A stretch of 64,000 bases of DNA from Vandiemenella viatica. Its lineage: Eukaryota; Arthropoda; Insecta; Orthoptera; Morabidae. Positions within the stretch are counted from its first letter, which is position 1, and each line of letters starts with the position of its first letter. Positions 11,348-20,904 of this stretch are shown here, one piece after another. A model generated the notes under the pieces. It was not told the DNA's origin and did not search any database. It saw nothing but the letters and a program-made list of their open reading frames with translations. The stretch spans positions 106,451,447-106,515,446 of the forward strand of contig CM061920.1 of the NCBI GenBank assembly GCA_031002005.1, in the 5' to 3' direction. The position numbers and the translations under genes are program-made.

Positions 11348-14031
11348 AATAAGTCCCAGCAGTTCATTGATGTCTGTATGACTATTCAGAGTTGAAAAAA
11401 ATGTTAAAAACTAAATTAATTTATTTATATTACAGTTATATATCATTTAGTGCATTTCAAAGGAAGTCTTAAAACTTTAAGAATTACCGTGTTACTTTGA
11501 TTTTCCTGCTAATAAAGTTTCCACTCATATATCATTATAAATCAATATTAGCATTGTATCAAAGGCTTAAAATGTTTTGTTGTGCTCATAGCTGACTAGT
11601 TCAGTAAATCAAAAAAGATCATGAACTAGGAAGCCCAATTATTTACTGCTTGTAAATTTGAAAAAGAAATGCCCTCATATTTAAGGCCTCAAGGAATAGT
11701 ACTATTTTATGTTCTGTTAGATTAAGCCTCGTCAGCAAAGATGCAATAATGATAATTATGTTCTTTGTAAGTACTGCCAGTCAGCATTCTTTCTTATAGT
11801 GATAATGATCCACTGCCCATTTGCCTTAATTTTTTTCTTTGGTTTGTTTGTCTCGGTTATGATAATTTAGTGCTCGGAGTGCTTCATAGTTTTAATAGTT
11901 ATCCTAGTGAAGCATTCAATTGTTTTCCTTACAAGGTATTGAACAAATTGCTAGATAAGAACCTAGTACTGAAAGCAATGAGCTTACTAGTTGCTTTTAT
12001 TTAGACTATTGATTCCACATTTCCTCCACTTAAAGAAATAATATTTAGCCAGGAAGGCAGGCCAAGTTGAAAGTGCCACCCTACCTGCCATGCCACCAGG
12101 GGACAAAGGGGTAGACTACTAAAGCTTAGCCCTGTGTAGATTCATATGTTAATATTCACTCTTACCTCCAATCCTTCCTTTGCCTCACAGAGGAAAGAAA
12201 GACATTAATGACAATTTTATAATCATGGTTTAAGATAGTATGAATTGACCCAACTGAAATTTGTAAGCCTAAATGTATTACACTCACCAATCTCTGAGGA
12301 AGAATGCACTGCCTGAAAAAAATCTCTCTAAATGCCATTTCACTTGCAAGTATAGCAAATTTTCATTTTACAATTTATCTATTTTCTGTTATTCACAGGT
12401 TGCCTTCAGTCTTGTGTTTTTAAGTATTATCTACTTAATGACAGGACTACCACTACAGATACACAGATTTCTCCTTTTCTGCCTTGTGGGAATAATCACA
12501 TCACTTGCTGCAGAAGGCCTGGGCTATGCAGTGGGTTCAGTTTTCAGCATAACGGTCAGTACATTACACAATATTCAATCTAAGAATAACTTGCATGTAG
12601 TCAAATTTATATTCTTCAGATAACTCTATATTACAATAAAAATAAATGTTGGAATGAACTGTTCAGATGCAAAACGTGACAATGGTAATTTCAAAGATGC
12701 AAACTGTTAGCCTTGACAGAGCTAATGATTTACAACAGTTCAGTTCCTATTTAATCCATACATTTGTCTCCAGAAAACTACATAAAAACAATTGCAGTGA
12801 ATTTCAAATTGGTTCCCTACAATATGCCTGTAGATTTTAAACAGAATGATCTAAAAGTATAATTTTGTGAAATTACAAAACCCAAAAAACAAAACTAATC
12901 AAAATTTAAAAAAAAAAACTATCAAATTTATAGTAGTCTACAATCGTCCTTGGAATTCTCAAGTAATGGATCTGCAATTAACATGTTACTTCATTTGCTT
13001 TATTTACTTTGCAAATACATGACTGTTTCCTGTGACATAGGTATGCCAATCAGTTTTATACCAAAATGATCACACTATATTGAGCTTGTGAAGTTACAAA
13101 TGAAGTGTTTAAAAAATTATATTGAGGCATGTGCCAGTCTGAATATCATGTTTATATTTAGGATTTAGCAGGAATGAGCATTGAGTTGGCAAATAATAAT
13201 AAAAACTATATATAAATAATGTTCTCGCGTGAAGATGGCCAACGATTGAGAGCGCCGAAATATTGTGTAATTATAACACTCCTATAACTCGGCTAGTCAC
13301 CCCGAGAACATTATTTATATTCTCAACGCCGAGAAAGATTACGTAATTATGTAATAATAAAAACTGATAGGGTTATGGAAAAGAGTCATCATTTATCGCA
13401 ATCAGCAGCAGGACTGCGTGGAAGAAATAACATGGCTGAATAATGTTTGAAAAGATGTTAAAAACTGTAATACAAATCCACACATTGATTCTTCTGACAC
13501 ATTACATATACTAAAAAAAAATATGTGTACCTATGTTTTACCATGTTTCTGCACCACCCTGTCAACAGATGTATTATTGAATGGTGCCTTTCTCTGCTCT
13601 TATTTATTTCCATAAACTGGAAATTGCAATAGTAATATATAGTTAAGAACAACAAACAAGTAATAAATCATCTGAATTACTGTTCGCAGAATGGCTGTGC
13701 TGTGGGCCCAGCAGCAATTGCACCATTCCTTGGTTTAGCAGTATATGGATTCGACTTTGCACGAGAGATTCCACCATGGATGAATGTGCTGATGCAACTA
13801 AGTTTCATGCGGAGTGGAGCAGTTGCTATTGTGCTGATAGTTTTTGGAATGAACAGAGAAGCACTGGAGTGCAATGATATATACTGTCATTATGCGGACC
13901 CTCGTGTAGTTTTAAGAATGATTGACATTCAAGACACATCACTCTGGACACCAATTTCATACATGTGCTTCCTAATGTTCTTCTTCAGGACACTCTGCTA
14001 TGTAGGCCTACGATGGCGGCTTGCCACATGA
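1465..14031 (+). CDS. ABCG-family half-transporter (ABCG1/ABCG4-like), C-terminal five exons
   Basis: Spliced gene, 5' incomplete. Exons: 1465-1637, 2907-3075, 3196-3296, 12399-12554, 13690-14031 (TGA at 14029-14031). All junctions are AG/GT and all phases agree, giving about 313 residues without an internal stop. The first exon is a Ser-rich linker (DSSSESGSSESD) leading to a WRQF.LLCWRMMLQLSRNR segment before TM1. The remaining exons hold the hydrophobic spans of an ABC2-type transmembrane domain, the FP.E...LKKEH.N.WYKLTAYYLA stretch typical of ABCG proteins, a two-Cys extracellular loop (ECNDIYC) before the last span, and a C-terminal RTLCYVGLRWRL. ABCG half-transporters dimerise to export lipids or sterols across membranes; the substrate here cannot be read. 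Walker A/B and signature motifs lie upstream of the window. ABCG1/4-like is the best fit; another insect ABCG paralogue is possible. Confidence 0.9.
1921..2345 (-). mobile_element. LINE-A 3' end fragment in ABCG intron
   Basis: Minus-strand translation gives YGGGVWDPHFGYQIQKLE, then SLTDMAKELKWDSLEDRRRM, WKGKDDHYNKLLIDFRHKG and GKGIRDWNNLPREMV. This is the C-terminal region after the reverse transcriptase in a Jockey/CR1-type non-LTR retrotransposon. Seven or more other pieces of the same family occur in the window. 5'-truncated and not autonomous. Confidence 0.85.
2907..3075 (+). CDS. ABCG exon: TM1-TM2
   Basis: Acceptor tctgtttcag and donor GTAAG from 3076. It starts in phase 0 with VALTTQLIHH and ends one base into a Phe codon. 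Two hydrophobic spans (LLCSLMVGIVFY and FCIGIVLFHSYTWCMVQIL) flank a short loop with NNGHQMFEHL. Confidence 0.88.
3196..3296 (+). CDS. ABCG exon: TM2-TM3 connecting helix
   Basis: The acceptor is preceded by a T-rich tract ending tcctgcag; the donor is GTAAGT. It encodes the intracellular FPNEVKLLKKEHFNRWYKL stretch followed by AYYLAAQLTRIPSI, a hallmark ABCG segment. The upstream intron is only 120 bp. Confidence 0.88.
3297..3849 (+). other. Start of 9.1-kb ABCG intron, no element recognised
   Basis: AT-rich intron sequence with short A runs. No ORF, repeat or inverted structure I can name until the LINE-B remnant begins near 3850. Confidence 0.5.
3850..6130 (-). mobile_element. LINE-B: decayed APE-type non-LTR retrotransposon
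   Basis: Read on the minus strand with many frameshifts and stops. Near 6050-5950: endonuclease-like LTALQVTCLAECQLN and EGAGYSF-type residues. Near 4930-4770: IDEEVYSKIWQAHIKEELG, FPTLNELMDANNKVKYHNA and GPDGIPA, the classic pre-RT block. Near 4500: ILLYGSECW of the post-RT region. Near 4340-4150: a GKTFEEKW stretch typical of the C-terminal part. The order matches endonuclease, RT, C-terminus. The core RT with FADD is deleted between GPDGIPA and the C-terminal part. A SINE is inserted at 5203-5450. Confidence 0.65.
5203..5450 (+). mobile_element. tRNA-derived SINE, older subfamily
   Basis: Head ACCGAGCATGGTAGGTGAAT, B box GGTTCAAATCCC, then CCTCCAGATCTGGGTTTTAC, ATGGTTTCCCCAAATCACTC, a GCCGAATTTG block, a C run, and tail CCTCTAATGAGATTGACATC with AAGCGATAAA. 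This tail variant defines the older subfamily. It interrupts LINE-B. Confidence 0.85.
6356..6405 (-). repeat. LINE-A 3' terminal fragment
   Basis: Carries CTCTGGTGGCAATTTCCCTA, the complement of the LINE-A 3' end (AATTGCCACCAGAGCG near 31432). Only the terminal tens of bases are present. Confidence 0.5.
6500..7528 (+). mobile_element. LINE-A degenerate 3' half
   Basis: Plus-strand frames give LLFIILMNDCVNGL, a corrupted LFAYNGI where FADDIMLY is expected, DRISNWIGQYGIKINTKKSK, EYGGVVWGPH and, later, SGKNFFCG-type remnants of the C-terminal region. It ends with the family's AATTGCCACTGGAGCGAGG tail near 7490-7525. Frameshifts and stops abolish coding. Confidence 0.75.
7575..7865 (-). mobile_element. 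LINE-A 3' end fragment, tail-to-tail with the previous copy
   Basis: Minus-strand text matches the LINE-A C-terminal region and 3' UTR (GTGGTAATTTATTCCAGTCA, AAAATTGAGTGCCAGCTTAA, CTTCCAGAGACTCCCAATAG on the plus strand). It faces the copy ending at 7528, so two 3' ends meet. Confidence 0.65.
7866..8885. other. Intron stretch with no recognised element
   Basis: AT-rich sequence with no coding signal. It ends in a T run at about 8867-8880 directly left of a foldback MITE. Confidence 0.45.
8886..9103. mobile_element. Foldback MITE with TA target duplication (mariner-like)
   Basis: Two arms of about 102 bp (8886-8987 and 9002-9103) are inverted complements with roughly ten mismatches, around a 14-bp loop. 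Outer ends read TACACACTTTGACAATAAAT and the complement. TA at 8886-8887 and 9102-9103 fits a Tc1/mariner target duplication. No coding capacity. Confidence 0.8.
9104..9946. other. Intron stretch with no recognised element
   Basis: AT-rich; no exon, repeat or hairpin that I can support. Confidence 0.4.
9957..10385 (+). mobile_element. Probable hAT-derived fragment
   Basis: Begins CAGGGTTGGCCAACCCAAAT followed by TTGCGGGCCAC, the style of terminal sequence seen in many hAT elements. A second GGGCCAC block occurs near 10325. No matching right terminal repeat or 8-bp duplication is visible, so the boundaries are approximate. Confidence 0.4.
10386..12398. other. Intron stretch with GA microsatellite
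   Basis: Holds an interrupted (GA)n tract at about 11290-11347. Around 10720-11150 there is a somewhat GC-richer segment with open frames on the minus strand but no recognisable family. Nothing else is identified up to the ABCG exon at 12399. Confidence 0.45.
11290..11347 (+). repeat. (GA)n microsatellite
   Basis: GAGAGA tract interrupted by AAAG at regular points. Confidence 0.95.
12399..12554 (+). CDS. ABCG exon: TM3-TM4
   Basis: Acceptor attcacag and donor GTCAGT; 52 codons in phase 0. Two hydrophobic spans: AFSLVFLSIIYLMTGL and FLLFCLVGIITSLAAEGLGY, the latter matching the conserved S.AAEGLGY.VG region of ABCG1/4-type transporters. It follows a 9.1-kb intron packed with LINE and MITE sequence. 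Confidence 0.9.
12555..13210 (+). other. Last ABCG intron, left part, no element recognised
   Basis: AT-rich intron sequence with nothing identifiable before the inverted-repeat segment at 13211. Confidence 0.45.
13211..13345. repeat. Inverted-repeat segment resembling a retroelement end
   Basis: A perfect 17-bp inverted repeat, TATAAATAATGTTCTCG at 13211-13227 and its complement at 13303-13319, encloses GTGAAGATGGCC...GCGCCGAAATATTG. The GAAGATGGC..GCCGAAATATTG pattern is like that at the ends of other repeats here, including the PLE. A second short hairpin, TTCTCAACGCCGAGAA, follows. Confidence 0.5.
13690..14031 (+). CDS. ABCG terminal exon: TM5-TM6 and stop
   Basis: Acceptor tgttcgcag. 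It encodes NGCAVGPAAIAPFLGLAVYG, a segment with FMRSG, the extracellular loop with two cysteines (ECNDIYC), the final span YMCFLMFFFRTLCYVGL and a short basic tail before TGA. No clear AATAAA is visible within 600 bp downstream. Confidence 0.92.
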   Translation, partial: NGCAVGPAAIAPFLGLAVYGFDFAREIPPWMNVLMQLSFMRSGAVAIVLIVFGMNREALECNDIYCHYADPRVVLRMIDIQDTSLWTPISYMCFLMFFFRTLCYVGLRWRLAT

Positions 14032-14511
14032 GCTTGGTCTGCACAATTTAAATGAGATCACTTTTTGTTGCCATTAATGGGTATAATAAGGTTTTCTTAC
14101 CTTGGTAAAAGCTGGAAGTAGCCACAATAGACAGTGGGTCTTTTCTTTCATACTAAATTTATTGAAAACCATCTAAGAACCCTAAAAACATTATTTATAA
14201 AATGTGTGCATAGAATGGAACATTATATGTGTGTTGTTTGTATTTGGAGTTACGCAGTGTCAAGTTAGAAGATATGCCCCGAGTATGAAATATCTGGAGA
14301 AAAATATACTCAACAGTGCAATAACTGTTAACAATAGCTTTATTGATAAAAATGTACTGTTATAGTTTTAATATTGTGAGAAACATGGCTGTAAAATATT
14401 TTATTTACAAAATTAAATGTACACAGACCATGTATTATGTAAGTATCTCAAGTCTGAAATACAGCAAAATAATGTACATGTTGTATTATCATTATTCACA
14501 TTTTTATCATA

Positions 14512-14571
<60 letters not shown>

Positions 14572-14635
14572 GTGACAGACTACTGGCAAGTTTCCAATCA
14601 GGATCCAAGTTTCTTGTCATTGAATCTTATGTTAT
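14032..14635 (+). other. ABCG 3' flank / probable 3' UTR with CT/CA microsatellite
   Basis: Directly follows the ABCG stop. Contains (CT)n then (CA)n at about 14515-14572. The UTR end is not determined. Confidence 0.5.
14515..14572 (+). repeat. (CT)n(CA)n microsatellite
   Basis: CTCTCT tract running directly into CACACA. Confidence 0.95.
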
Positions 14636-15895
14636 ATCTGTCTATATCTATAAACGAAAACCGGATAAGTCTGTGCTACAAAAACTCTGTAACTACTAAG
14701 CAGATTTCGATGCGGTTTGCACCATTTTAAAGCTTAGCATCTCAATTGATTTTTTGTTATGTCTTATGTTTCAACATTACATAACACCGGAGCATTAAAT
14801 GAAATTCTGAATGTATGGTGACAAATACCAAAGATAGAACAACCTGACATTGCATGGTCCACACTAAACACACAACTACAATGTCTCTGACCATGGCCGT
14901 TAAAGAAAGCAATGAAAGCAGTTTACAATTATAACTATTTTTAACACCAAACAAAACTTACAATATTCTTTCCTTTAATTTGGGATATTCAGTTTTTAAA
15001 CTCCATAGATGGCTGTATTTAATGTGATTAACTAATAACAAAATAACAGATTTTCTTTGATCACAATCTCTGTCAGCACAACTATGATGTCTCTGGCTAT
15101 CATCTTTAATGCTCTGTTCACAATAAAACGGCACTCCCTAAACAAATCGAAAGTTAAAAACTTTTTTTTTTTCATATCTCGCTTAGTTCCGAATACTTGA
15201 AATACAGTTGCAGATGAAGTAGCATAATGAAAAAATGTTTAGCTCAGTGGCAGGTTAGTCAGCATAACGAGATAAATCTAATGTTTGATACTGTGAAAAC
15301 TTTGCCAAAATCGATTCATCGTTTTTCAGGTAATGCTAGATTATTCATAAAATAAATGTCGTAACTTCTTAAGACATGTTACATTTTAACTTTGACCCCA
15401 AACTTTCAAATTCTGAAAATCAGTTCAAAATCTATATTTTCTGCATGATGCCAGAATAAACAGACACATTCCAGGTACATTTTTATGCGTGTGATATGTA
15501 TTAATGGGTGAACGGTCCACGTTTTGATTTTCGAGCAGAAGATGTAATTATGTTTAAATATAACTTGGACTAAAATGAAACTAGCATTCCATATCAAAGC
15601 ATCCAAACCACCCCATTCTTAGTACTGTGCTACTAAATCACCATTTAGTTTAGTACCCAAAATAGTTGGTATATATGAATCTTTTCTGACGAACAAAAAT
15701 AGTTTACAGGTAAATCAAATACAACCCACTCTTTTCTGGTAGGGTATGGGTGAATCTTGGCTTCCTTTAATTCTGAAAATGACTGGCGTGAGTTGCATGA
15801 AACTTGCTACATGTTTCTCATTGCATTAATAGAAATAGTGTATTGGTAATTCAACGCCAGCTAGACCGGACAACAACAGGAATTCTGCTAGTTAA
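14636..15895. repeat. Possible non-autonomous interspersed repeat
   Basis: Starts with TATATCTATAAACGAAAACC and ends near CAGGAATTCTGCTAGTTAAA, both typical of dispersed insect repeats. The interior has no coding signal, and phrases such as GATTTCGATGCGGTTTGCAC recall those repeats. Assignment rests on general resemblance only; termini are not proven. Confidence 0.3.
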
Positions 15896-15962
15896 ATATT
15901 ATTATTATTATTAATTGCAATGGAGCTAACACTCCAGAGGCAATTTCCCTAATCATCTAATT
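15896..15962 (-). repeat. LINE-A 3' terminal fragment with ATT tail
   Basis: (ATT)n, then AATTGCAATGGAGCTAACAC and CAGAGGCAATTTCCCTAATC, the complement of the LINE-A 3' end and its microsatellite-like tail. Confidence 0.6.
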
Positions 15963-15973
15963 ACTCATATATA

Positions 15974-16654
15974 TATGGTGTTACAAAAAGGTACGGCCAA
16001 ACTTTCAGGAAACATTCCTCACACACAAACATTTGTCCGGATTTTTTTTTTTTTTTTTTTTAAACAGTTTAACGTCCCTTTTTAACAACGTGGTCTTTAG
16101 AGACGGGAAAGGATGGAGGCAAGGAATGGGAAGGAATTCGGCCATGGCCTTTTGAAGGAAGCATCCCGGCATTCACCTGGAGTGATTTGGGGAAACCATG
16201 GAAAACCCAAATCTGGATGCCCGGACGGGGATTCGAGGCCAGAACGCTATCCGTTACACCACCACGCTCAGTTTGTTATGTGGACATGTGTCCGGAAACA
16301 CTTACTTTTCATGTTAGAGCTCATTTTTAGTTTCATTAGTATGTGCTGTGATACAATACGCCATTCTCCAGGGCTGCATCAGGGATTCCATGCGACGGAG
16401 GGTGGATGCATGTATCCTTGCTAACGGAGGACATTTTGAACATTTCCTGTAACAAAGTGTTTGAAGTCACGCTGGTACGTTCTGTTGCTGTGTGTTTGCA
16501 TTCCATGTTTAATGTGATTTGAAGAGAAGTAATAAAATGAGCTCTAACATGGAAAGTAAGCATTTCCGGACACATGTCCACATAACATATTTTCTTTGTT
16601 TGTGTGTGAGGAATGTTTCCTGAAAGTTTGGCCGTACCTTTTTGTAACACCCTG
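15974..16654. mobile_element. TA-flanked MITE with long inverted ends, split by a SINE
   Basis: Left end GGTGTTACAAAAAGGTACGG is the complement of the right end, CCGTACCTTTTTGTAACACC, at 16632-16651. Similarity between the arms continues inward (TTTCAGGAAACATTCCTCAC; GGACATGTGTCCGGAAA; CATGTTAGAGCTCATTTT). A TA lies at both outer edges (15972-15973 and 16655-16656), as for Tc1/mariner-type elements. Without the SINE it is about 450 bp. No transposase. Confidence 0.8.
16042..16272 (-). mobile_element. tRNA-derived SINE, younger subfamily, inside the MITE
   Basis: Minus orientation: 20-base T run (its poly-A) at 16042-16061, then TAACGTCCCTTTTTAACA, TCTTTAGAGACGGGAAAGGA, GGAATTCGGCCATGGCCTTT, TTCACCTGGAGTGATTTGGG, a B-box-region remnant GGGGATTCGAGGCCAGAACG (part of the tRNA region deleted) and CACCACGCTCAGT as the 5' end. 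ACATTTGTCCGGA before and ACATGTGTCCGGA after it may be a target duplication. Confidence 0.9.
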
Positions 16655-16689
16655 TATATATATATATATATATATAATTCAGAAGTTTA

Positions 16690-18070
16690 AATGGGGGAGG
16701 AATTTAACATTCCAATTATAAAAGAAAAGTTAATATATAACATTACAATTAAATTAACTTATATAATAATAACTTTTTTAATTTTAAATTCCTTAAGTGT
16801 TTTTGGTAAATTATTCATCACTATACTTGGTAATTTCTACCAATCCCTGAGACCCTTACCAAAAAAAAAAAAATCCCACTCCCTTATGCACTAAATTGAG
16901 TGCAAGCTTGGGGTCATGGTAACCTTTCCCCTTCGCTGCACTAATCATAAGTTTTGATTAATATCCCACCAAGCCCAATCACCAAAATATGTCTTTTACA
17001 TTCCCAGCACTCTCTTCACCCTCCTCCTTTCCTCCAGTGAGTCCCAATCGAGCTCCTTTCTCATATCAGTTACCGACTGGGTCCCAAGATAATTCCCACA
17101 AACAAATCTAGCCGCTCTTTGCACACTTTCCAACTTCTGTATTTGATAACCAAAAGGTGGGTCCCAAACTACACCACCATATTCAACCAATGATCTGCCT
17201 AAAGTTATGGAACCTAACTTCTCTGGTACATCCTCTCATCACCCTCTCCAGCAAATGAAGGATTTTGTAACCTATTCCTACCACCTGCCCAATATGCTCT
17301 GCCCAATTGAGATTGCTGTCAAACATTATTCCAAGATATTTACACCTTTAGCTTTTCATCTGTGTACCTAATAAGCTGACTCTTCTTGGCATTTATCATC
17401 ATTCCGTGCTGACCTATCCATTTAGATATTCTATCCAAGTCACCCTGCAGCTGTTCAGTACTCACCTGTTTTGATCTTATTGTATACCATTATATCATCT
17501 GCAAAATACCTGGATTCTGACCGTAATCCATTATCACAGTCATTCATTAGAATAATAAACGGTCCCAATACACTGTCCTGTGGCACTCTCATATTTACTT
17601 CCACCTCTTTTGATAATGTATTTCCTACTCTAAGAGTTTGCTTTCTGGCTTTTAAGAATTCCTCTACCCAACAAGTAACTTTTTCATTCACTCAAATAGA
17701 TGTCAGTTTATTTAAAACCATTTTATGGCTCACTCTGTCAAATGCCTTAGAAAGATCTAGGTCCACACTATCAACTTGGCCTCCCTTGTCCAATTCATCC
17801 GAAATATCTTGTATATTGCTCACCATCTGGGATTCACATAAATATCCTTGCTTAAAGCCATGTAGTCGATCTGAAAACCAGTTTCTTTCCTCATACATTT
17901 CTGATATAGTTGCATATCAATCTCTCCATCATTTTGCATATCACTGATGTCAAACTAATTGACCACCTGTAATTTTCAACCCTATTTGTAACCCCCCTCC
18001 CCCTCTTTATGAATCGGCCCTTTTCCAATCAACTAGTAAACAAGACTCCAAACTCATTTTAAATAAAATT
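16690..18070 (-). mobile_element. LINE-A, RT 3' half and C-terminus
   Basis: Minus-strand frames in order: VENYR.SISLTSVICKMME near 17990-17920; RLHGFKQGYLCESQMVSN and DSVDLDLSKAFDRVSHKMV (17898-17692); CWVEEFLKARKQTLRVGN, DSVLGPFIILMNDC and catalytic YFADDIMVYNKI (17691-17455); EYGGVVWDPPFGYQIQKLE and SVTDMRKELDWDSLEERRR (17190-16996). FADD is intact, but frames break and the 5' half is absent. Confidence 0.88.
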
Positions 18071-19247
18071 TCAAGTTAAGGTACAATATCGTATCCCACA
18101 ATCTTTAATAAATCTGTAGTGTAACGAGACTGCTGTATCAGACTCGTACAATGTTATAAATAGCAACAATAATTCATATTGATAGGAGGGCTCGAATATT
18201 TTGCTAGAAAGTATTTTCGCTTTAAGTCTGGAGGTAGCTTCCTGTAACGGTGAATCGAAATCCAGCAAAGCGGGATCCCGCACAAAATTAAGCAGATCCG
18301 CAATCCGCAAAATCCGGCAGAAATGTGTGTCAGTTTGCGTGATTCGCTGCCCCACTCGGTCTCTATCGGATCTTTTGCACTGTTGCCTGTACCAGAGCAG
18401 TTGGCATTTGACGCGTGTCAACAAACATTTGTTTTTGTCAACCTTCGTCATTCGTAAGTAAATTGATACACTTTTACGTATTCATTTTCGAGTACACATT
18501 TCTGTAACTTGAGTCATTTTGCGTATTTAGTAAGGTTTTCTAAATATATAATTATTTTTTATGTGTCACAAATGTTATCTGAACTACACAGTTACAGCTT
18601 TTTATTCACGGTTTCATTATTCCCATTTTCTGTATTTGTAGATAAAGTTATTGTGACAATTTCCTTATTTGCAGCTGAAAATTTGATTATTCGTTGACAG
18701 GAAACTAATGTTATCGTAATTTTAAAGATCGCATACCTATTTATTTAGCAGCTATCAAAAGGAAATTGTATACCCTTTGACTTATTGTTGTTTTGGCCGC
18801 CAGGGTTGGCCGCTGCCTCAAAGCATCTCTTGGACAAAAGCCACCTGCTTACATGTGCCACTAAGGCTATTGATTAATACCTCTTCTCCTTGTTATTATT
18901 TCAAATAAAGGCAAAAAAGTTATATTGAAGTATTCACGGGTCTATCGACGAATTGTGTTGTAGGAACGCCATACTTCGACAGCTGCCTCTGCCGTCTCCC
19001 TCATGTGTGAAATTTCGTGTTTCTACAATGAAATCCGGAGATACAACCTATCAAAACTTCACTGCAATCATTCGCCAAGAAAGTCTCCTTTCTTACTAAA
19101 AAAATAATAATTTCCACTATAAAAACGTCGTTACGCCACGTAAGTAAAACTGAAATACTTGACAGTTTAAGTGTTGGTGAGCAATTTCTTTTAATAACAT
19201 TAAATCAACTGTAAGATCAATCAAGGAATCAGGATATATAATAGGAA
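18071..19247. other. Intergenic stretch with GC-rich motif cluster
   Basis: Around 18268-18320, GCGGGATCCCGC, AGATCCGC, AATCCGC and AATCCGGC are clustered. Otherwise AT-rich, with no gene or element identified. Confidence 0.4.
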
Positions 19248-19450
19248 ATCCCACAAAAACAAATTTTGTAAAAAAAAAAAGGCCAAGTCTCGTGCTTTTG
19301 CAGTGACAAAAAGTTATGACATCTTGTTCTGAGCCAAGTCTACACTTTACCGAGTATATTCACTTCACATTGTGAAATGGAATGCTTTCTCTCAGTTTTA
19401 TGGAACGTTTATTTAGAATTAAAAAAACTCTGGTAACTTGGCCATTAAGC
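19248..19450 (+). repeat. Half-copy of the foldback repeat found at 58293-58870
   Basis: ATCCCACAAAAACAAATTTT, GCCAAGTCTCGTGCTTTTGC, AGTGACAAAAAGTTATGACA, GAGCCAAGTCTACACTTTAC and the TTGGCCATTA end match the left arm at 58293-58495. The inverted partner arm is missing. Confidence 0.8.
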
Positions 19451-19689
19451 AAACCATGTTTTTAAACTTATGTGATGTATTGTAAGGCACATAATGACCT
19501 AACACTGAATATTTTTTTATTATTTATTTAAAAATTGGCTTAGATTAAAAAACAAAAATGTAAAACCTCGAAATGTACCTAAGACATGCTAAAAAGTTTT
19601 AATGTCATTTTCCCAATTAAAATATTGTTAACTGTTAATTTTTATCATTTAACATTGAATTTTATTTATTAATGTTTTAAGTAACTTTG

Positions 19690-20460
19690 TTTTAAATGTA
19701 TGCGTTAAAAATCTGTTGGCGCCAATCCCGCACAGATCCCGCGGGATTGAAAACACTGCGGGAAGGCAATCCTTAATCGAGACCCTTTCACACCTGAGCT
19801 GGCTAACAACATATTTCTCAATAGCGAGGGAAAGTCCGCTTATCTGCAGCAGGTATCGCCTAACTGACCCTTCTCCAGTCAAGTGGATAATTCGGCTGGA
19901 CCATCTATTGTGCAGTACGCTAGTGGAAAAATTTGGTGGCGGAAGCAAAACTCAGAGAAGGTCGGATATTTTTGGGGTGAGGCAGTTATGGTAGATCCAA
20001 GTGTGAATCACGTGTCTGTGAACTCCCAATGAACGGGCATGTTACAAAATAATAACGTGCGTTTTGGTGTGTTCTGGGTCCACATCTCCTACGGGCCCAC
20101 GGATTGGATTTCGACGGGTTTGGAAGGGGATTCCGATCCAACATCGCGAGAGGAGGAGGTCTTGCAGTGGTGTCTAGCGAACAGACTGGTGATGCCATCG
20201 CCGAGTCTCCAATTACGAGACTTAGAACGGTATGGTTTGAGCCACCCCTGGCTTGCAGTACCTGTTGCTGTTGTCTGAAGGAAGTGTGCGTGTTACCACC
20301 ATAAGTGTCGACGCACCACAGCTGCTGCATAAACGGTAAAGACCTTCAGTCATTAAAAAGAACTCAGTGTTACGCATTCCTCGACCTGTGAATGTCTTTG
20401 AGCAGAGTATCACTCTCCGATATTCTTTGAGCGTATGATTAGCTGTGAGCAATCTGATTT
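19690..20460. other. GC-enriched unidentified segment
   Basis: GC content is clearly higher than the surroundings. Begins with CAATCCCGCACAGATCCCGC, echoing the motif cluster at 18268-18320. Open frames exist on both strands (for example 19986-20330 minus, 114 codons) but match no family I know and have no splice-consistent neighbours. It could be part of a DNA transposon or a decayed LTR. Confidence 0.35.
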
Positions 20461-20904
20461 GATACGGGAAGACTGTTATAAATTCCTATCAAACAGAAAA
20501 TATTATTTGATTTAAGTCCAAGACTTAATAGCTAGTGCCCTCTTTGAATTCATTTCTATAAGCTTGTATTTGTGAACAGCTTTATAAATAAGCATCTTGA
20601 AATAGTGCTTAAATTTCACGTAGATATGTTACTGTTGTTTGCTTAGAATTAACATCTTATGCCTCATATTGTAAGACTAGGTGTTAATTTTGGTTTGAAC
20701 ATTGGATTTTCATGTATTAAATTAATTGTAAGGTTCACCGACGTCTGTAGGCATTCAATGTTTAGTTTGAATAAATTTTTCAGGTTATGACTTTATATTA
20801 ATAATGCAAGATAGCATATCACTTTGCACCCTCTTCCTATTTGATAAAATTAAATGATTAAAATTATTGAATTGATGAGATCAACAAAAATCATTAATAT
20901 TACT
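20461..20904. other. AT-rich intergenic stretch, nothing identified
   Basis: No coding, inverted or tandem structure seen. Confidence 0.4.

Noticed and set aside
14343..14699. 118-codon open frame
   Set aside because: Spans the CT/CA microsatellite in the ABCG 3' flank; the Leu-Ser and Thr-His runs are simple-repeat translation.
16113..16424. 103-codon open frame
   Set aside because: SINE and MITE arm sequence, not a gene.
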